Shown here: positions 16,902 through 25,093 of the stretch, piece by piece
Layout of the letters: the number at the start of each line of letters is the position of its first letter
Numbering within the stretch: position 1 is the first letter of the stretch
DNA from: an uncultured Emergencia sp.
GTDB lineage: Bacteria; Bacillota; Clostridia; Peptostreptococcales; Anaerovoracaceae
DNA length: 49,120 bases
Reading direction: 5' to 3'
NCBI GenBank assembly: GCA_937997955.1
Contig: CALLDR010000111.1
Location: 1 to 49,120, forward strand
The notes under the pieces: generated by a model
The model's input: only the letters and a program-made list of their open reading frames with translations
The model's database searches: none
What the model was told of the DNA's origin: nothing
Position numbers and translations under genes: made by a program

Positions 16902-17354
16902 ATGATGAATGAGTTGATATTGTTTGAAACACAGGACGGAAATATCTCGCTGCCTGTCAGGATAGAAAACGAGACAGTATGGCTTAACAGGAATCATATG
17001 GCGGAACTGTTTGACCGCGATATTAAAACGATAGGATAGCACATCAATAACGCTCTGAAGGAAGAGCTTTCTGAGCAAGATACAGTTGTCGCAAAATTTG
17101 CGACAACTGCGGCTGACGGCAAAACCTATATGGTCGAGCATTATAATTTAGATGTCATCATTTCTGTAGGATACCGTGTAAAATCCAGGCGAGGTACTGC
17201 TTTTCGCAAATGGGCGAATTCCGTCCTGAAGGAATACATAATCAAAGGCTATGCCGTAAACCATAATCGTATGAACCAACTGAACGAGGTGATACGGGTT
17301 ATGAAGAGAGTGGAGAACCGCCTGGACACGAAACAGGCGCTGTTCTTAGCCTGA
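16902..17354 (+). pseudogene. RhuM-family (virulence protein) gene remnant
   Basis: From the ATG at 16902 (AAGGAGG upstream) the reading gives LFETQDGNISLPVRIENETVWLNRNHMAELF, typical of RhuM proteins. An in-frame TAG at 17037-17039 stands where the family normally has Lys in IGKHI, so one base change (AAG to TAG) explains it. The frame then continues with HINNALKEEL, VVAKFATTAADGKTYMVEHYNLDVIISVGYRV and KWANSVLKEYIIKGYAVNH up to 17354. The product would be about 150 residues, less than half of a normal RhuM, so the C-terminus is missing as well. TAG is used as a normal stop by many neighbouring genes. Confidence 0.85.
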
Positions 17355-17367
17355 ACGACGACTGGAC

Positions 17368-17451
17368 GACGGAAAGATACCGACAAAGACATAACGACAG
17401 AAATATAATGATGAGAACCTGACGATAGAAACTAAATGACGGAAACCGAAT
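17368..17451. repeat. 14-bp degenerate repeat replacing the RhuM C-terminus
   Basis: Units beginning GAC(G/A)GAAA with ATA or CC endings follow at lengths 14, 14, 14, 11, 17 and 14 bp. The block lies just after the truncated RhuM frame and runs up to the ribosome site of the next gene. Confidence 0.6.
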
Positions 17452-17467
17452 GACAGGAGGGACAGCT

Positions 17468-17836
17468 ATGAAATTTAAAATGATACACGAAAACTATAAC
17501 GTATTGGACCTGGACAGGTCGCTGGCCTTTTATGAGAAGGCTCTGGGGCTTCGGGAGCTTCGCCGCAAGGTGGCTGAAGACGGCTCTTTCATCATCGCCT
17601 ACGTGGGAAATGATGAGACGGATTTTGAACTGGAGCTGACATGGATCAAGGCACAGACGGAGCCGTATAACCTGGGAGATGAAGAGTTTCACCTGGCTTT
17701 TCGCACCGATGATTTCGCGGCCTCCCACGCGCTCCATCAGGAGATGGGGTGCATCTGTTATGAAAACAAAGAGATGGGCGTGTACTTTATTCAGGATCCC
17801 GATGGATACTGGCTGGAGATCATACCGGCACGGTAA
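17468..17836 (+). CDS. VOC-superfamily protein (glyoxalase I-like)
   Basis: 122 residues from the ATG at 17468, with CAGGAGGGA seven bases upstream. Two beta-alpha-beta-beta-beta modules are visible: MIHENYNVLDLDRSLAFYEKALGL, then EFHLAFRTDDF. The metal ligands of glyoxalase I have counterparts: His7, Glu in FELELTW, His in EEFHLAF and Glu in YWLEIIP. DPDGYWLEI is the family signature. Lactoylglutathione lyase is the automatic name, but Clostridia usually lack glutathione. Another thiol adduct, or a different VOC activity, is equally likely. Confidence 0.82.
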   Translation: MKFKMIHENYNVLDLDRSLAFYEKALGLRELRRKVAEDGSFIIAYVGNDETDFELELTWIKAQTEPYNLGDEEFHLAFRTDDFAASHALHQEMGCICYENKEMGVYFIQDPDGYWLEIIPAR

Positions 17837-17982
17837 GTAAAAGCTGCGGCGGCTGCTGAAGCCAGAGAGGACCGACTAAAACAGCGTACAGTCTGACCAA
17901 TGTCATTAAGTTAATTGAGGAAAAGTGTCAACTGAGATTGACAAGGCCAAATGGAGTTGTCTTAAAATCAACTTTTTTGAAA

Positions 17983-18199
17983 TTTAGGTACAACTACACC
18001 CTTTGCTCTCTTACCGTATTGCCGTCATTTGTCCCGGCAAAGGCCGTTGAAAAGCAAAAAATTCATCTGAAATAATAAAAAAGGTACAACTTTTCTCTTT
18101 TCAATAGGGTCACTCCCTTTGCTGCCTGGAGCCGAGTTGTACCTAATTTTTATTTTTTGCTATTTTTGGTCGAAAACAGAGCCATAAGTTGTACCTAAA
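17983..18199. repeat. Nested inverted repeats AGGTACAACT (four copies)
   Basis: AGGTACAACT occurs at 17986-17995 and 18082-18091, and its complement AGTTGTACCT at 18135-18144 and 18187-18196. The outer pair extends to a perfect 13-bp inverted repeat (TTTAGGTACAACT). Both halves also share CCCTTTGCT. The block has no gene and is flanked by convergent genes. It may be a small non-autonomous element or a binding array. Confidence 0.75.
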
Positions 18200-18252
18200 A
18201 ATCAAAAAAACCTGTTTTCAGATAACTGCAGTCAGGCCGCAGCCCGCCCGGC

Positions 18253-19188
18253 CTACAGATGCTTCAATTCTTTGCGGTAGCGTCTGAGCTCGGCCTCGCT
18301 GGTTTTCGCGATAATGCTGTCCAGGGTGGAGAGCAGCCGTTCTTTGTCCTTGGGGAGCTCTCCCCGCAGCTGAAACGCGTTGGAAGCGCCCATGGCCGCG
18401 AAACGGGTATGGATGGTGAGATTTCGCACAAGGGCTCGCAGCTCCCTGTATTTTTCGTGTTCTCCCGCCTCCTGCCATCTGCCCCTTTGGATCTCCCGGA
18501 AGAGGTCAGAATCCGGATAGACCGTCATCATGTTGGGTCCCACCAGAAAGGGATGCAGCTGATTGAAGATTTCCGCGGAGGCCTTCGCTCCGGCCTCGCC
18601 TTTGCCCTTCCCGGAAATGCCGGTCAAGTAGAAGAAGGCGTATTCGATTTCCGCCTGCTCCAGCCTTTTGCACTGGGTCAGGATATCCCGGGACGTATAC
18701 CCTTTGTCCATGAAAGCCAGCGCCGTGTCGTCGCCGGTCTCGACGCCGATGGTAAGGCCGTTGTAGCCCGCCCGGCGCAGTGCGAGCAGATCCTCGCCGC
18801 TCTTATTTGCCGCGTCTGTAATGCGGCTGAAGCAGCCGATGGACGCCACAGAGGGAAAATATCTGTGAATGAGAGCCGCGATTTCCAGCAGCTTTTCGGT
18901 TTTCAGAACAAAGGGATTGGCGCCGGTCAAAAAGACACGCCGTATGGGCTCTGGCCTGGAAATCCCACGCAGCCGTTCCGTCATCATGGAAACCGGACTG
19001 CAGCGCAGAACCTGGGCCTCCAGCAGGTCGTTTTCGATGTCTTCCATGGACGACATTCTGAATTTGAACGGCAGATCGCTGTACAGCGTGCAGAATTTGC
19101 ACCTGTGGTGTGTACAGCCTGCTGTGACCTCCAGCAAAAGTGAATCAGCTTCATAAGGCGGACGCCAAATGGTTCCTGTATAATGCAT
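18253..19188 (-). CDS. Radical SAM protein
   Basis: 311 residues from the ATG at 19188, with GAGGTG six bases upstream; a TTG seven codons earlier would overlap that site. The cluster motif is Cys-x4-Cys-x2-Cys (CTHHRCKFC), a variant of the common Cys-x3-Cys-x2-Cys seen in one branch of the family. NPFVLKTEKLLEIA and TIGVETGDDTALAFMDKGY match the SAM barrel. The C-terminus is a 60-residue helical region. No B12 domain is present. Substrate is unknown. It diverges from an HxlR gene. Confidence 0.82.
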   Translation of the reverse strand: MHYTGTIWRPPYEADSLLLEVTAGCTHHRCKFCTLYSDLPFKFRMSSMEDIENDLLEAQVLRCSPVSMMTERLRGISRPEPIRRVFLTGANPFVLKTEKLLEIAALIHRYFPSVASIGCFSRITDAANKSGEDLLALRRAGYNGLTIGVETGDDTALAFMDKGYTSRDILTQCKRLEQAEIEYAFFYLTGISGKGKGEAGAKASAEIFNQLHPFLVGPNMMTVYPDSDLFREIQRGRWQEAGEHEKYRELRALVRNLTIHTRFAAMGASNAFQLRGELPKDKERLLSTLDSIIAKTSEAELRRYRKELKHL

Positions 19189-19288
19189 AACAAACACCTC
19201 ATTGATCAAAATTTTTTGCGCAGACCGCGGGACAACGCCTGCGCGTCATTGTCCCGCTGACATGATTATAGCGCTGAACCGCAAAAAG

Positions 19289-19305
19289 AAAAGTACTGTA
19301 CTTTT
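19289..19305. promoter_or_regulatory. 17-bp HxlR-type palindrome
   Basis: AAAAGTAC-T-GTACTTTT is a perfect 17-bp palindrome between the divergent radical SAM and HxlR genes, followed by a related GCAGTACGTGC. Minus-strand TATAAT (19269-19264) and plus-strand TATAAT (19338-19343) lie on either side, so one regulator could control both genes. Confidence 0.7.
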
Positions 19306-19385
19306 TTGCAGTACGTGCAAAATGAAAGGAAAGGCGTTATAATAACTGCGAAAGGGCAAATACATAGTAACAGGAGAGACGAAAG

Positions 19386-19715
19386 ATGAGAAAATCGGAA
19401 CTGGCTGTCAGCCGCTGCCGGACAATTTCTACCGTACAGAAATTGCTGGGCGGGAAGTATAAGATCGAGCTTTTATGGTACATCGGCAAATGCGATGTCA
19501 GGCGGTTTGGGCAGCTTCGCAGGCAAATCGGAGAGATCACGGAGAGTTCGCTGACGAAACAGCTGCGGGAGCTGGAGGCTGACGGATTCATCATACGCCA
19601 TGATTTTCACGAAGTGCCGCCCAGAGTGGAATATACGTTAAGCGAGCTCGGGGAGAGCTTTCTGTCCGTGCTGGACTGCATGAAGGCGTGGGGAGATGAG
19701 CACCTGGGGGGTTGA
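19386..19715 (+). CDS. HxlR-family transcriptional regulator
   Basis: 109 residues: CRTISTVQKLLGGKYKIELLWYIGKCDVRRFGQLRRQIGEITESSLTKQLRELE, then GFIIRHDFHEVPPRVEYTLSELG. This is a complete HxlR winged helix with one cysteine in the recognition region. ATG preceded by GGAGAGACGAAAG. The palindrome at 19289 is its likely operator, controlling itself and the divergent radical SAM gene. Confidence 0.9.
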   Translation: MRKSELAVSRCRTISTVQKLLGGKYKIELLWYIGKCDVRRFGQLRRQIGEITESSLTKQLRELEADGFIIRHDFHEVPPRVEYTLSELGESFLSVLDCMKAWGDEHLGG

Positions 19716-19796
19716 ATCACAGGGGAGCAGGATTCTTGGGTAAGGCAACCGCTTTGCGGGACGGCAACCAGCGGACCATTCCTTTTTATGTTCCTG

Positions 19797-19843
19797 TTGA
19801 CAAATGCGCAACTAGTTGCTATAATTAAAACGCAACAAGTTAC
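19797..19843 (+). promoter_or_regulatory. MarR promoter with two operator copies
   Basis: TTGACA (19797-19802), 17-bp spacer, TATAAT (19820-19825). The perfect palindrome GCAACTAGTTGC (19808-19819) fills the spacer, and a second near-copy GCAACAAGTTACG (19832-19844) follows the -10 box. This is the classic layout for MarR autorepression. Confidence 0.88.
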
Positions 19844-19858
19844 GCATGAGGAGGCCCC

Positions 19859-20359
19859 ATGAAATTAGAGAATTTGATTACGCGCTTTTCAAATACCACG
19901 GAAAATCAAAGCAAAGCTATTTTCAGCACATTATTTATTGCCGGAAATAAGCTGCAAACCCTTTTTGATAGCCGCATTCCGGAGATATCGCTGAAGCAGT
20001 TTATGCTGCTGTCCATTGTCAGACAATCGAAAGAGCCGCTGACGTTTACCCAGTCAGGGGATCTGCTGGGCTGCTCCAGGCAGAATGTTAAAAAGCTGGC
20101 CGACGCTCTGGAGAGGAAGGGCTTTGTTGTGATTCGGCGAAGCCCGCGGGACACAAGAGCCATGTGCATCTGCCCTACAGAGAAGGCAAATCATTATTTT
20201 CAGAACGTTTTTTCAGAGTATCAAGGAGAGCTGAAATATCTTTTTGAGGTGTACACGGCAAAAGAAATTGAAACGCTCTTTACGCTTTTATCAAAGCTAT
20301 ACGCAGGAATAGAGAATTTAGAAAAGAGGATGGAAGATGAAAACGATCGTAATCTATAA
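19859..20359 (+). CDS. MarR-family transcriptional regulator
   Basis: 166 residues with the MarR winged helix: SLKQFMLLSIVRQSKEPLTFTQSGDLLGCSRQNVKKLADALERKGFVVIRRSPRDTRA. GAGG lies eight bases before the ATG. It overlaps the flavodoxin gene by 23 bp, so the two are made together. The double palindrome upstream suggests that it represses its own operon and is released by an oxidant or small ligand. Confidence 0.9.
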   Translation: MKLENLITRFSNTTENQSKAIFSTLFIAGNKLQTLFDSRIPEISLKQFMLLSIVRQSKEPLTFTQSGDLLGCSRQNVKKLADALERKGFVVIRRSPRDTRAMCICPTEKANHYFQNVFSEYQGELKYLFEVYTAKEIETLFTLLSKLYAGIENLEKRMEDENDRNL

Positions 20360-20858
20360 TTCACAAACAGGATTTACAAAGCGGTACGCACAGTGGATCG
20401 CGGAAGCGGCAGGGGCCGATTGCCTCGCATTATCGGAGGCAGAGGATAAAAATATGGACGCATACGAGGCAATCGTTTTTGGCGGCTGGGCACGCGCGGG
20501 AAGCATCAGCAAAATCGGCTGGTTTAAAGAGAACTTGGATAAATGGGAGGATAAGCGGTTGATCGCGTTTTGTGTCGGCGGAAGTCCAGTCGATAGTCCA
20601 GAAGTCGAGCCTGCGCTTAAAAAGAATTTTACAGCACGTCAATTGGAGAAAGTAAGCGTATTCTATTGCCCGGGCGGATTTAACTATGAAAAAATGTCCG
20701 CCTCGTCAAAACTTTTGATGAAGGTGTTTATAAAAATGCTTAAAGCAAAAAAGGATAAAACAGAAGCTGAGAAAGAGATGATAAGAATGATTTCTGCGTC
20801 CTATGATATTTCAGACAGGAAATATATCGAGCCGATTTTAAATTGCCTGATGGAATAG
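20337..20858 (+). CDS. Flavodoxin domain protein
   Basis: 173 residues. The N-terminal TIVIYNSQTGFTKRYAQWIAE is the FMN phosphate loop of flavodoxin/HemG-type proteins; GGWARAGSISKIGWFKEN and FCVGGSP supply further flavin contacts. It may act as a menaquinone-linked oxidoreductase or an electron carrier. The start lies within the MarR gene, with GGATGG nearby. The operon with MarR points to redox-stress control. Confidence 0.85.
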   Translation: MKTIVIYNSQTGFTKRYAQWIAEAAGADCLALSEAEDKNMDAYEAIVFGGWARAGSISKIGWFKENLDKWEDKRLIAFCVGGSPVDSPEVEPALKKNFTARQLEKVSVFYCPGGFNYEKMSASSKLLMKVFIKMLKAKKDKTEAEKEMIRMISASYDISDRKYIEPILNCLME

Positions 20859-20937
20859 TCGCCAAAGGTTTGGCAAAGAGTGCATCTGATCTTGAAAAAC
20901 GAAACCAGTGGCTCTGGGAAAGACTGCATTGTTGCCC

Positions 20938-21447
20938 CTATTCCCTCTTCCGTGTCAAGATGATTCCAACGATGGCAGCCGCGAGGATCAGCGGCGCGAA
21001 CCTGACAAACAGCCATTCAAACGCGTGAAAAGCTGTTCCGGCGACGGCGGTTTCAGGATCGCTGTAATCCCAGCCTAAGTAAGGGCTGTTTAAGCGTACC
21101 AGAGCCGCCAGGACTGCCGCTGTGACCGCGCACAATGAGATGAACATCCAGCGAAGGGCTTTTCGTCTCCAGATTTTCCTCTGGGCCAGCTGCAGGTTTA
21201 TGACTTCCAGCTTCTCGGAAATCACTTTTAAGTCATCGGTCTTCGATTCGGTTATGGTTTCTCCGAGCAAAACGCTTACGGGCGTTTCGAGGGCTTCCGA
21301 TATGGAGAGCAATATTTCAGAATCGGGGACTGACAGTCCTTTCTCCCATTTAGAGATCGTCTGGCGCACCACGTTCAGCTTGACAGCAAGCTCTTCCTGC
21401 GAAAGACCCTTTGATTTTCTGATTGCTTTTATGTTTTCATTTAACAT
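20938..21447 (-). CDS. XRE-family regulator with C-terminal membrane helices
   Basis: 169 residues. The N-terminal helix-turn-helix is NIKAIRKSKGLSQEELAVKLNVVRQTISKWEKGLSVPDSEILLSISEALETPVSVLLGE. A helical linker and two hydrophobic segments (ALRWMFISLCAVTAAVLAALV and FAPLILAAAIVGIIL) follow, so it is membrane-attached. GGGAGGTC precedes the ATG. The type is common in Clostridia as a stand-alone regulator. A 16-bp palindrome lies upstream at 21594. Confidence 0.88.
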   Translation of the reverse strand: MLNENIKAIRKSKGLSQEELAVKLNVVRQTISKWEKGLSVPDSEILLSISEALETPVSVLLGETITESKTDDLKVISEKLEVINLQLAQRKIWRRKALRWMFISLCAVTAAVLAALVRLNSPYLGWDYSDPETAVAGTAFHAFEWLFVRFAPLILAAAIVGIILTRKRE

Positions 21448-21593
21448 TGATAATGACCTCCCTGTTGCTTATATATTTATCTCTTTCTTTCAGTCAAATC
21501 TCGGTAGCGTGTCAGCCGTGCTTCAGCCGCGGCCAGCCGCCGTTTTCAGCTGCTGCCATTATTGTATAAGAATTTGCCCGTTGCCGCAAGCAA

Positions 21594-21609
21594 CAGATGT
21601 TAACATCTG
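21594..21609. promoter_or_regulatory. Perfect 16-bp palindrome
   Basis: CAGATGTTAACATCTG is fully self-complementary. It is 147 bp upstream of the XRE start codon, near minus-strand TTGC/TATACA promoter-like words, and 180 bp upstream of the next plus-strand gene. A dimeric regulator site is likely. Confidence 0.55.
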
Positions 21610-21668
21610 GGCTTTGCGAGGAGGGTATGCGTAATAAGCGGCAAAACCAGAGGGAAGTCGATTGCCCT

Positions 21669-21766
21669 GCATTGTTTTGTTGAGCGGAAAATGTTATTCC
21701 GATGGAGTTGATATTGTTTCGGGAATAGGATATACTGCTGTTTAAAGCGAGGGGCAGATTTATGTA
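21669..21766 (+). promoter_or_regulatory. Orphan copy of the three-iteron Fic promoter
   Basis: Three ATATTGTTCCG-like boxes at 21669, 21691 and 21711 (steps 22 and 20 bp), TTGATA, a 17-bp spacer and TATACT (21731-21736). From 21691 to 21766, about 60 of 76 bases match 27993-28068 upstream of the second Fic gene, without gaps. The match ends at a dead ATG-TAA (21762), where the Fic gene has its real start. A new ribosome site (AAAGGAG) then serves the gene at 21790. Confidence 0.85.
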
Positions 21767-21789
21767 AGCAGAACAAAGGAGAATCCATA

Positions 21790-22764
21790 ATGCCATCATT
21801 AATCATGTATTTGGCAATCGCCAAAAAATATATTGAAAAGCATCCGGAAGAAATTGAAGCAGACTTTATCAAAGGGATCTTAGCGCCGGATATGAAAAGG
21901 AATTTGAAGGCGGAAAAGGCGAGACTCCATTACGGAGAACAATCATCACACAGACCGGATTTAAACAGGTTTTATCAGGAGAGAGGCTTAGACAGCAGTT
22001 ACAACCGAGGGTATTTTTTAAATTTGCTGAGTGATTATTTGTTTTACAATGAATTTTTGCAAGAGTATTCTGTCAGCGTTTTTCACGACTTTAGAAAAAT
22101 AAATAAAAGAATGAAGGAAAAATATCGAATTGCTTTGCCGCGAGAGTTGGAGGGCAGGGTCGAGTTTGAAGACGGAGAGCCTGTCAGCATAGACGAGGAA
22201 AGCGTATATCAATTTATCGACTTTGCGGGCCAGGTGGATTTAGAGGAGTATAAAGGGAGAACCGGCGGTTTTGGAGAGAGAGGGACTATAAAGCTGAAGG
22301 GCTTGAAAGAAGGTTTATTGTACAGACAAAACAGCCCCAATTACTTTAACAGCCATGATGAAGAATACTTTTACGGCTTTGAAAACAATTATGGGGCCAG
22401 CGTAAAGAGAATCATAGGATATGGTGAAACAGATGGGGCCAGGGAGGGCCTGTATCAGATCAGTCCCGTTGGAATTGCCTCAAAGCCCAGCAAAATGTTC
22501 GATTTTGATGCGTATAGTATTCGGGACGTCTCTGAAAGATTAAGTCAGAAAGAAAAGGACGTCCTGTTAAAAAAATGCGAAGAAGCATTGGAAAAACCCA
22601 TTGAAACCGATATAGGATTTAATCTGTTAAAAATGACAAAAGAAGAAACGGTAATCGTATTAGGGCAGATAAAACGTTTAAACGAAAGAAATTGCGGCAA
22701 GAAAATAACCGATAGAAAATTAAATATAGATTTAATGAATATAGATGATATTGAGATAGAGTAA
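21790..22764 (+). CDS. Zn-dependent phospholipase C-like uncharacterised protein
   Basis: 324 residues. The N-terminus (MPSLIMYLAIAKKYIEKHPEE...FIKGILAPDM) resembles the zinc-dependent phospholipase C/hydrolase family found in Clostridia, which usually starts with a His-containing MHLAIA segment. Here the position reads MYLAIA, so one expected metal ligand is changed. Other possible ligands (SHRPDLNRF, the H in VFHDF) remain. The C-terminal 150 residues are not recognised and are charged. GGAGAATC precedes the ATG. It is driven by a copied Fic-type promoter. Function is uncertain. Confidence 0.5.
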   Translation: MPSLIMYLAIAKKYIEKHPEEIEADFIKGILAPDMKRNLKAEKARLHYGEQSSHRPDLNRFYQERGLDSSYNRGYFLNLLSDYLFYNEFLQEYSVSVFHDFRKINKRMKEKYRIALPRELEGRVEFEDGEPVSIDEESVYQFIDFAGQVDLEEYKGRTGGFGERGTIKLKGLKEGLLYRQNSPNYFNSHDEEYFYGFENNYGASVKRIIGYGETDGAREGLYQISPVGIASKPSKMFDFDAYSIRDVSERLSQKEKDVLLKKCEEALEKPIETDIGFNLLKMTKEETVIVLGQIKRLNERNCGKKITDRKLNIDLMNIDDIEIE

Positions 22765-22841
22765 GTTAAAGATAAAATGAAACGGCATGACCTTTACCCG
22801 GATATTCTCGCCGGCTCTTTTATCCGTCGCCTTTCAGCAGG

Positions 22842-22890
22842 TTGAAAAACCCATGCTTTAGTGGTATAATTTGGTTAGCTGGTACTAACC
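22842..22890 (+). promoter_or_regulatory. Promoter with GGTTAG-N6-CTAACC operator
   Basis: TTGAAA (22842-22847), 17-bp spacer, TATAAT (22865-22870). The perfect inverted repeat GGTTAG-N6-CTAACC (22873-22890) begins two bases after the -10 box and would block transcription if bound. The form fits a TetR-type repressor, but no TetR gene is in the window. Confidence 0.85.
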
Positions 22891-22978
22891 GAAGGCGGTA
22901 ACGATTGACGAAGATCGTCTTGTCTCCCGCTGAAAAAATTTTGACGGCAAAAATAGCGCAAACATGGAGGGAAATCAA

Positions 22979-23482
22979 ATGATACTCACCGTTTTTTTAA
23001 CGCTCGGAATGATGGCTCTTTTATTTCTTGCGATATTGACGGCGACGCTTACGCTGCCTTCTAAAGCGCTGGCAAAGAACTTTCCCGCTGACGTACAGGA
23101 GCGGCTTGCACCGAGACTGGATAATCTGCCGATGAGCGGAAAGCGGATTCTCGGCATTTTGATGCTGATTTTACTCGTTGCGGGAATGTTCGGACTTGTC
23201 CTTTGGGGCGGCGTTGACGGAATACATAACGGTTACAGCTTTTGGGATTTTCTCATTCGATTTCTGATCATGTTCGGAGGCTGGAAGGCCTTTGATATTA
23301 TAGCGCTTGATTTTATTCTGCTGACAAAGACGCAGTTTTTTCAGCATTTTTTCCCTGAAACAAAGGGCTGTGCGGGGTGGAAGGATTTCGGATTTAACCG
23401 TCGGCAGCAGATAAGGCATTGTATCGCGATACCGTTTTACTGTTCCGCGCTGGCGGGAATTTTTACGCTGATCGCGTTATGA
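22979..23482 (+). CDS. Small four-helix membrane protein, copy 1
   Basis: 167 residues from the ATG at 22979 (GGAGGG upstream). Four hydrophobic segments. Two features recur in the third gene of this operon: a NFPADVQE-type stretch after helix 1, and DIIALDFILLTKTQFFQ...FPETKG after helix 3. The two proteins are therefore paralogous. No known family is recognised. It stands first in an operon with an esterase-like hydrolase and the second copy. Confidence 0.75.
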   Translation: MILTVFLTLGMMALLFLAILTATLTLPSKALAKNFPADVQERLAPRLDNLPMSGKRILGILMLILLVAGMFGLVLWGGVDGIHNGYSFWDFLIRFLIMFGGWKAFDIIALDFILLTKTQFFQHFFPETKGCAGWKDFGFNRRQQIRHCIAIPFYCSALAGIFTLIAL

Positions 23483-23549
23483 GAACTATCACAAATATGG
23501 CCATAACTCAAAAGCCAGAAAAGCCTGATTTTTAAAGGAGGAAGGAATT

Positions 23550-24452
23550 ATGTCAGTAAAGTATAAAGCCTTGAAAAGAATCTTCAAACTTGTAAATGTC
23601 CAGAGGATCATGGCGCAGCCTTATGATAAGCTGCAGAAGACGTTTAAGACGGCGGCAGCCCAGCCTGATATTCCGGAACTTTCCCATCCGGAGTTTGATT
23701 TTTCCGTATTTGAGATAAACGGATTTCCCGTGCTTTATGTGAAGCATAAAAATCCGGCAAAGGGAGTTTGTGTTTTTGTAACGGGCGGCGGTATGCTCAA
23801 ATATCCCAAACCGTCCCAGGCAAAGAAAGTGGTTACATATGCTCAAAAACTGGGGCGCGATATGATCCTTCCGTATTACCCCCTTTGCTGCGGTCACAAT
23901 TTGTATGATGTGTACGACATGATGTACGAACTGTACAAGGAGCTTTTGATCAAATATCCGGCGGAAGAGATCGCTTTTCTGGGCGGTTCCTCCGGCGGAA
24001 ATCATACCCTTGGCCTGATCTCCCATATCAATGCGAAGGGAGAGAAGCTTCCCATGCCTGGAAAGGTATACGTTTCCTCTCCGGGAACGATGCTTTGCAG
24101 CGATGAAGAAATGCGGAGGGCAGAGCAGCTTGACAAAACAGACCTGGTGATGAGCAGAAAAGCTTTGGAAACCATATTTGACGGGATGTCTGCGGGCAAA
24201 GAAGTGCCGGAATACATGCGCTATCTTCAGAAAGGCGATTACACCGGCCTGAAGGAGATTTACCTGTGCTTTGGAGGAGATGAATTGTTCTCTGCTGCGG
24301 CGCCTTCTCTGAAAAAACGAATGGAAGAATGCGGTGTAAAAGTAACGCTGGAGATAGGAGAAGGACTGTATCACTGTTATGCCACAATGCCTCTTGTTCC
24401 CGAAGCAAAACAGGGATATGAAAACATGATTCAGTATCTTAGAATATCATAA
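23550..24452 (+). CDS. Alpha/beta hydrolase (esterase/acetyl-hydrolase-like)
   Basis: 300 residues of the hormone-sensitive-lipase-like fold: VTGGGMLKYPKPSQ, LPYYPLCCGHNLYD, nucleophile elbow GGSSGGNHT and a C-terminal His in GLYHCYATMP, with Asp in FGGDELFSAA. No signal peptide. GGAGG lies upstream. It is placed between two related membrane proteins, so it may act on a membrane-derived or exported ester. Substrate unknown. Confidence 0.8.
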   Translation: MSVKYKALKRIFKLVNVQRIMAQPYDKLQKTFKTAAAQPDIPELSHPEFDFSVFEINGFPVLYVKHKNPAKGVCVFVTGGGMLKYPKPSQAKKVVTYAQKLGRDMILPYYPLCCGHNLYDVYDMMYELYKELLIKYPAEEIAFLGGSSGGNHTLGLISHINAKGEKLPMPGKVYVSSPGTMLCSDEEMRRAEQLDKTDLVMSRKALETIFDGMSAGKEVPEYMRYLQKGDYTGLKEIYLCFGGDELFSAAAPSLKKRMEECGVKVTLEIGEGLYHCYATMPLVPEAKQGYENMIQYLRIS

Positions 24453-24541
24453 TGTGTGGAACGATATAAAAGAGACGCTATGTGCTGTCGGCAAATTTTA
24501 CAGAAGAAGCGCGGTGAATTTTATCAAGGAGGATGTGTAAT

Positions 24542-25042
24542 ATGGATTGGATGATTTACGGAACGGAGCTTCTGGTCATGATTGTATGTTTTACCTTGAT
24601 GGTTACGATTCCGATCACGATCAATCCTGTCAGTTTTATCTCAGATTTCCCGCCGGAAATACAGGAAGCGTATTACAGAAGTCAAAATGTCGAGAAAAAG
24701 AAGGAAGCGCTGAAGAAGGTAATGATCGTAAAAAAGGCGGCTGTTTTGATCGCCGCGCTGTTTCTCTGCGCATGGATGGCGCATATTGCCGGCGCCAGGA
24801 CCTTTTGGCAGGGGACTTTGCTGGTCTTTTCCTATGTAGCAGTGATTGCGGCATTTGATACATTCATTCTCGACTGGATCTTTTTTGCGAGAGTGAAAAG
24901 ATGGCGGCTGCCCGGCACAGAGCATATGGAGCGGGAGTACCGCCAGAAGTGGTTCCACGTAAAAGGCGTTTTGACAGCTGCTCCCTTGGGCGTCGTCTTC
25001 GCTGTCGTGGCAGGAGCGGTTATGATGTGGATTTTTCAGTGA
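24542..25042 (+). CDS. Small four-helix membrane protein, copy 2
   Basis: 166 residues from the ATG at 24542 (AAGGAGG nine bases upstream; an ATG three codons earlier is too near). Four hydrophobic segments. DFPPEIQEAYYRSQ and DTFILDWIFFARVKRWRLPGTEHME correspond to the equivalent places in the protein at 22979. The conserved Asp-x3-Leu-Asp and Pro-Glu/Gly-Thr-Glu elements suggest a shared function. Family not known. Confidence 0.75.
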   Translation: MDWMIYGTELLVMIVCFTLMVTIPITINPVSFISDFPPEIQEAYYRSQNVEKKKEALKKVMIVKKAAVLIAALFLCAWMAHIAGARTFWQGTLLVFSYVAVIAAFDTFILDWIFFARVKRWRLPGTEHMEREYRQKWFHVKGVLTAAPLGVVFAVVAGAVMMWIFQ

Positions 25043-25093
25043 CGTTCTGTTTTGACGGGACGCGTTTTCTGCCGCGTTTTTCTATGTCCTCAT

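Noticed and set aside
20861..20874. GCCAAAGGTTTGGC as a terminator after flavodoxin
   Set aside because: The loop is too small and no T-run follows.
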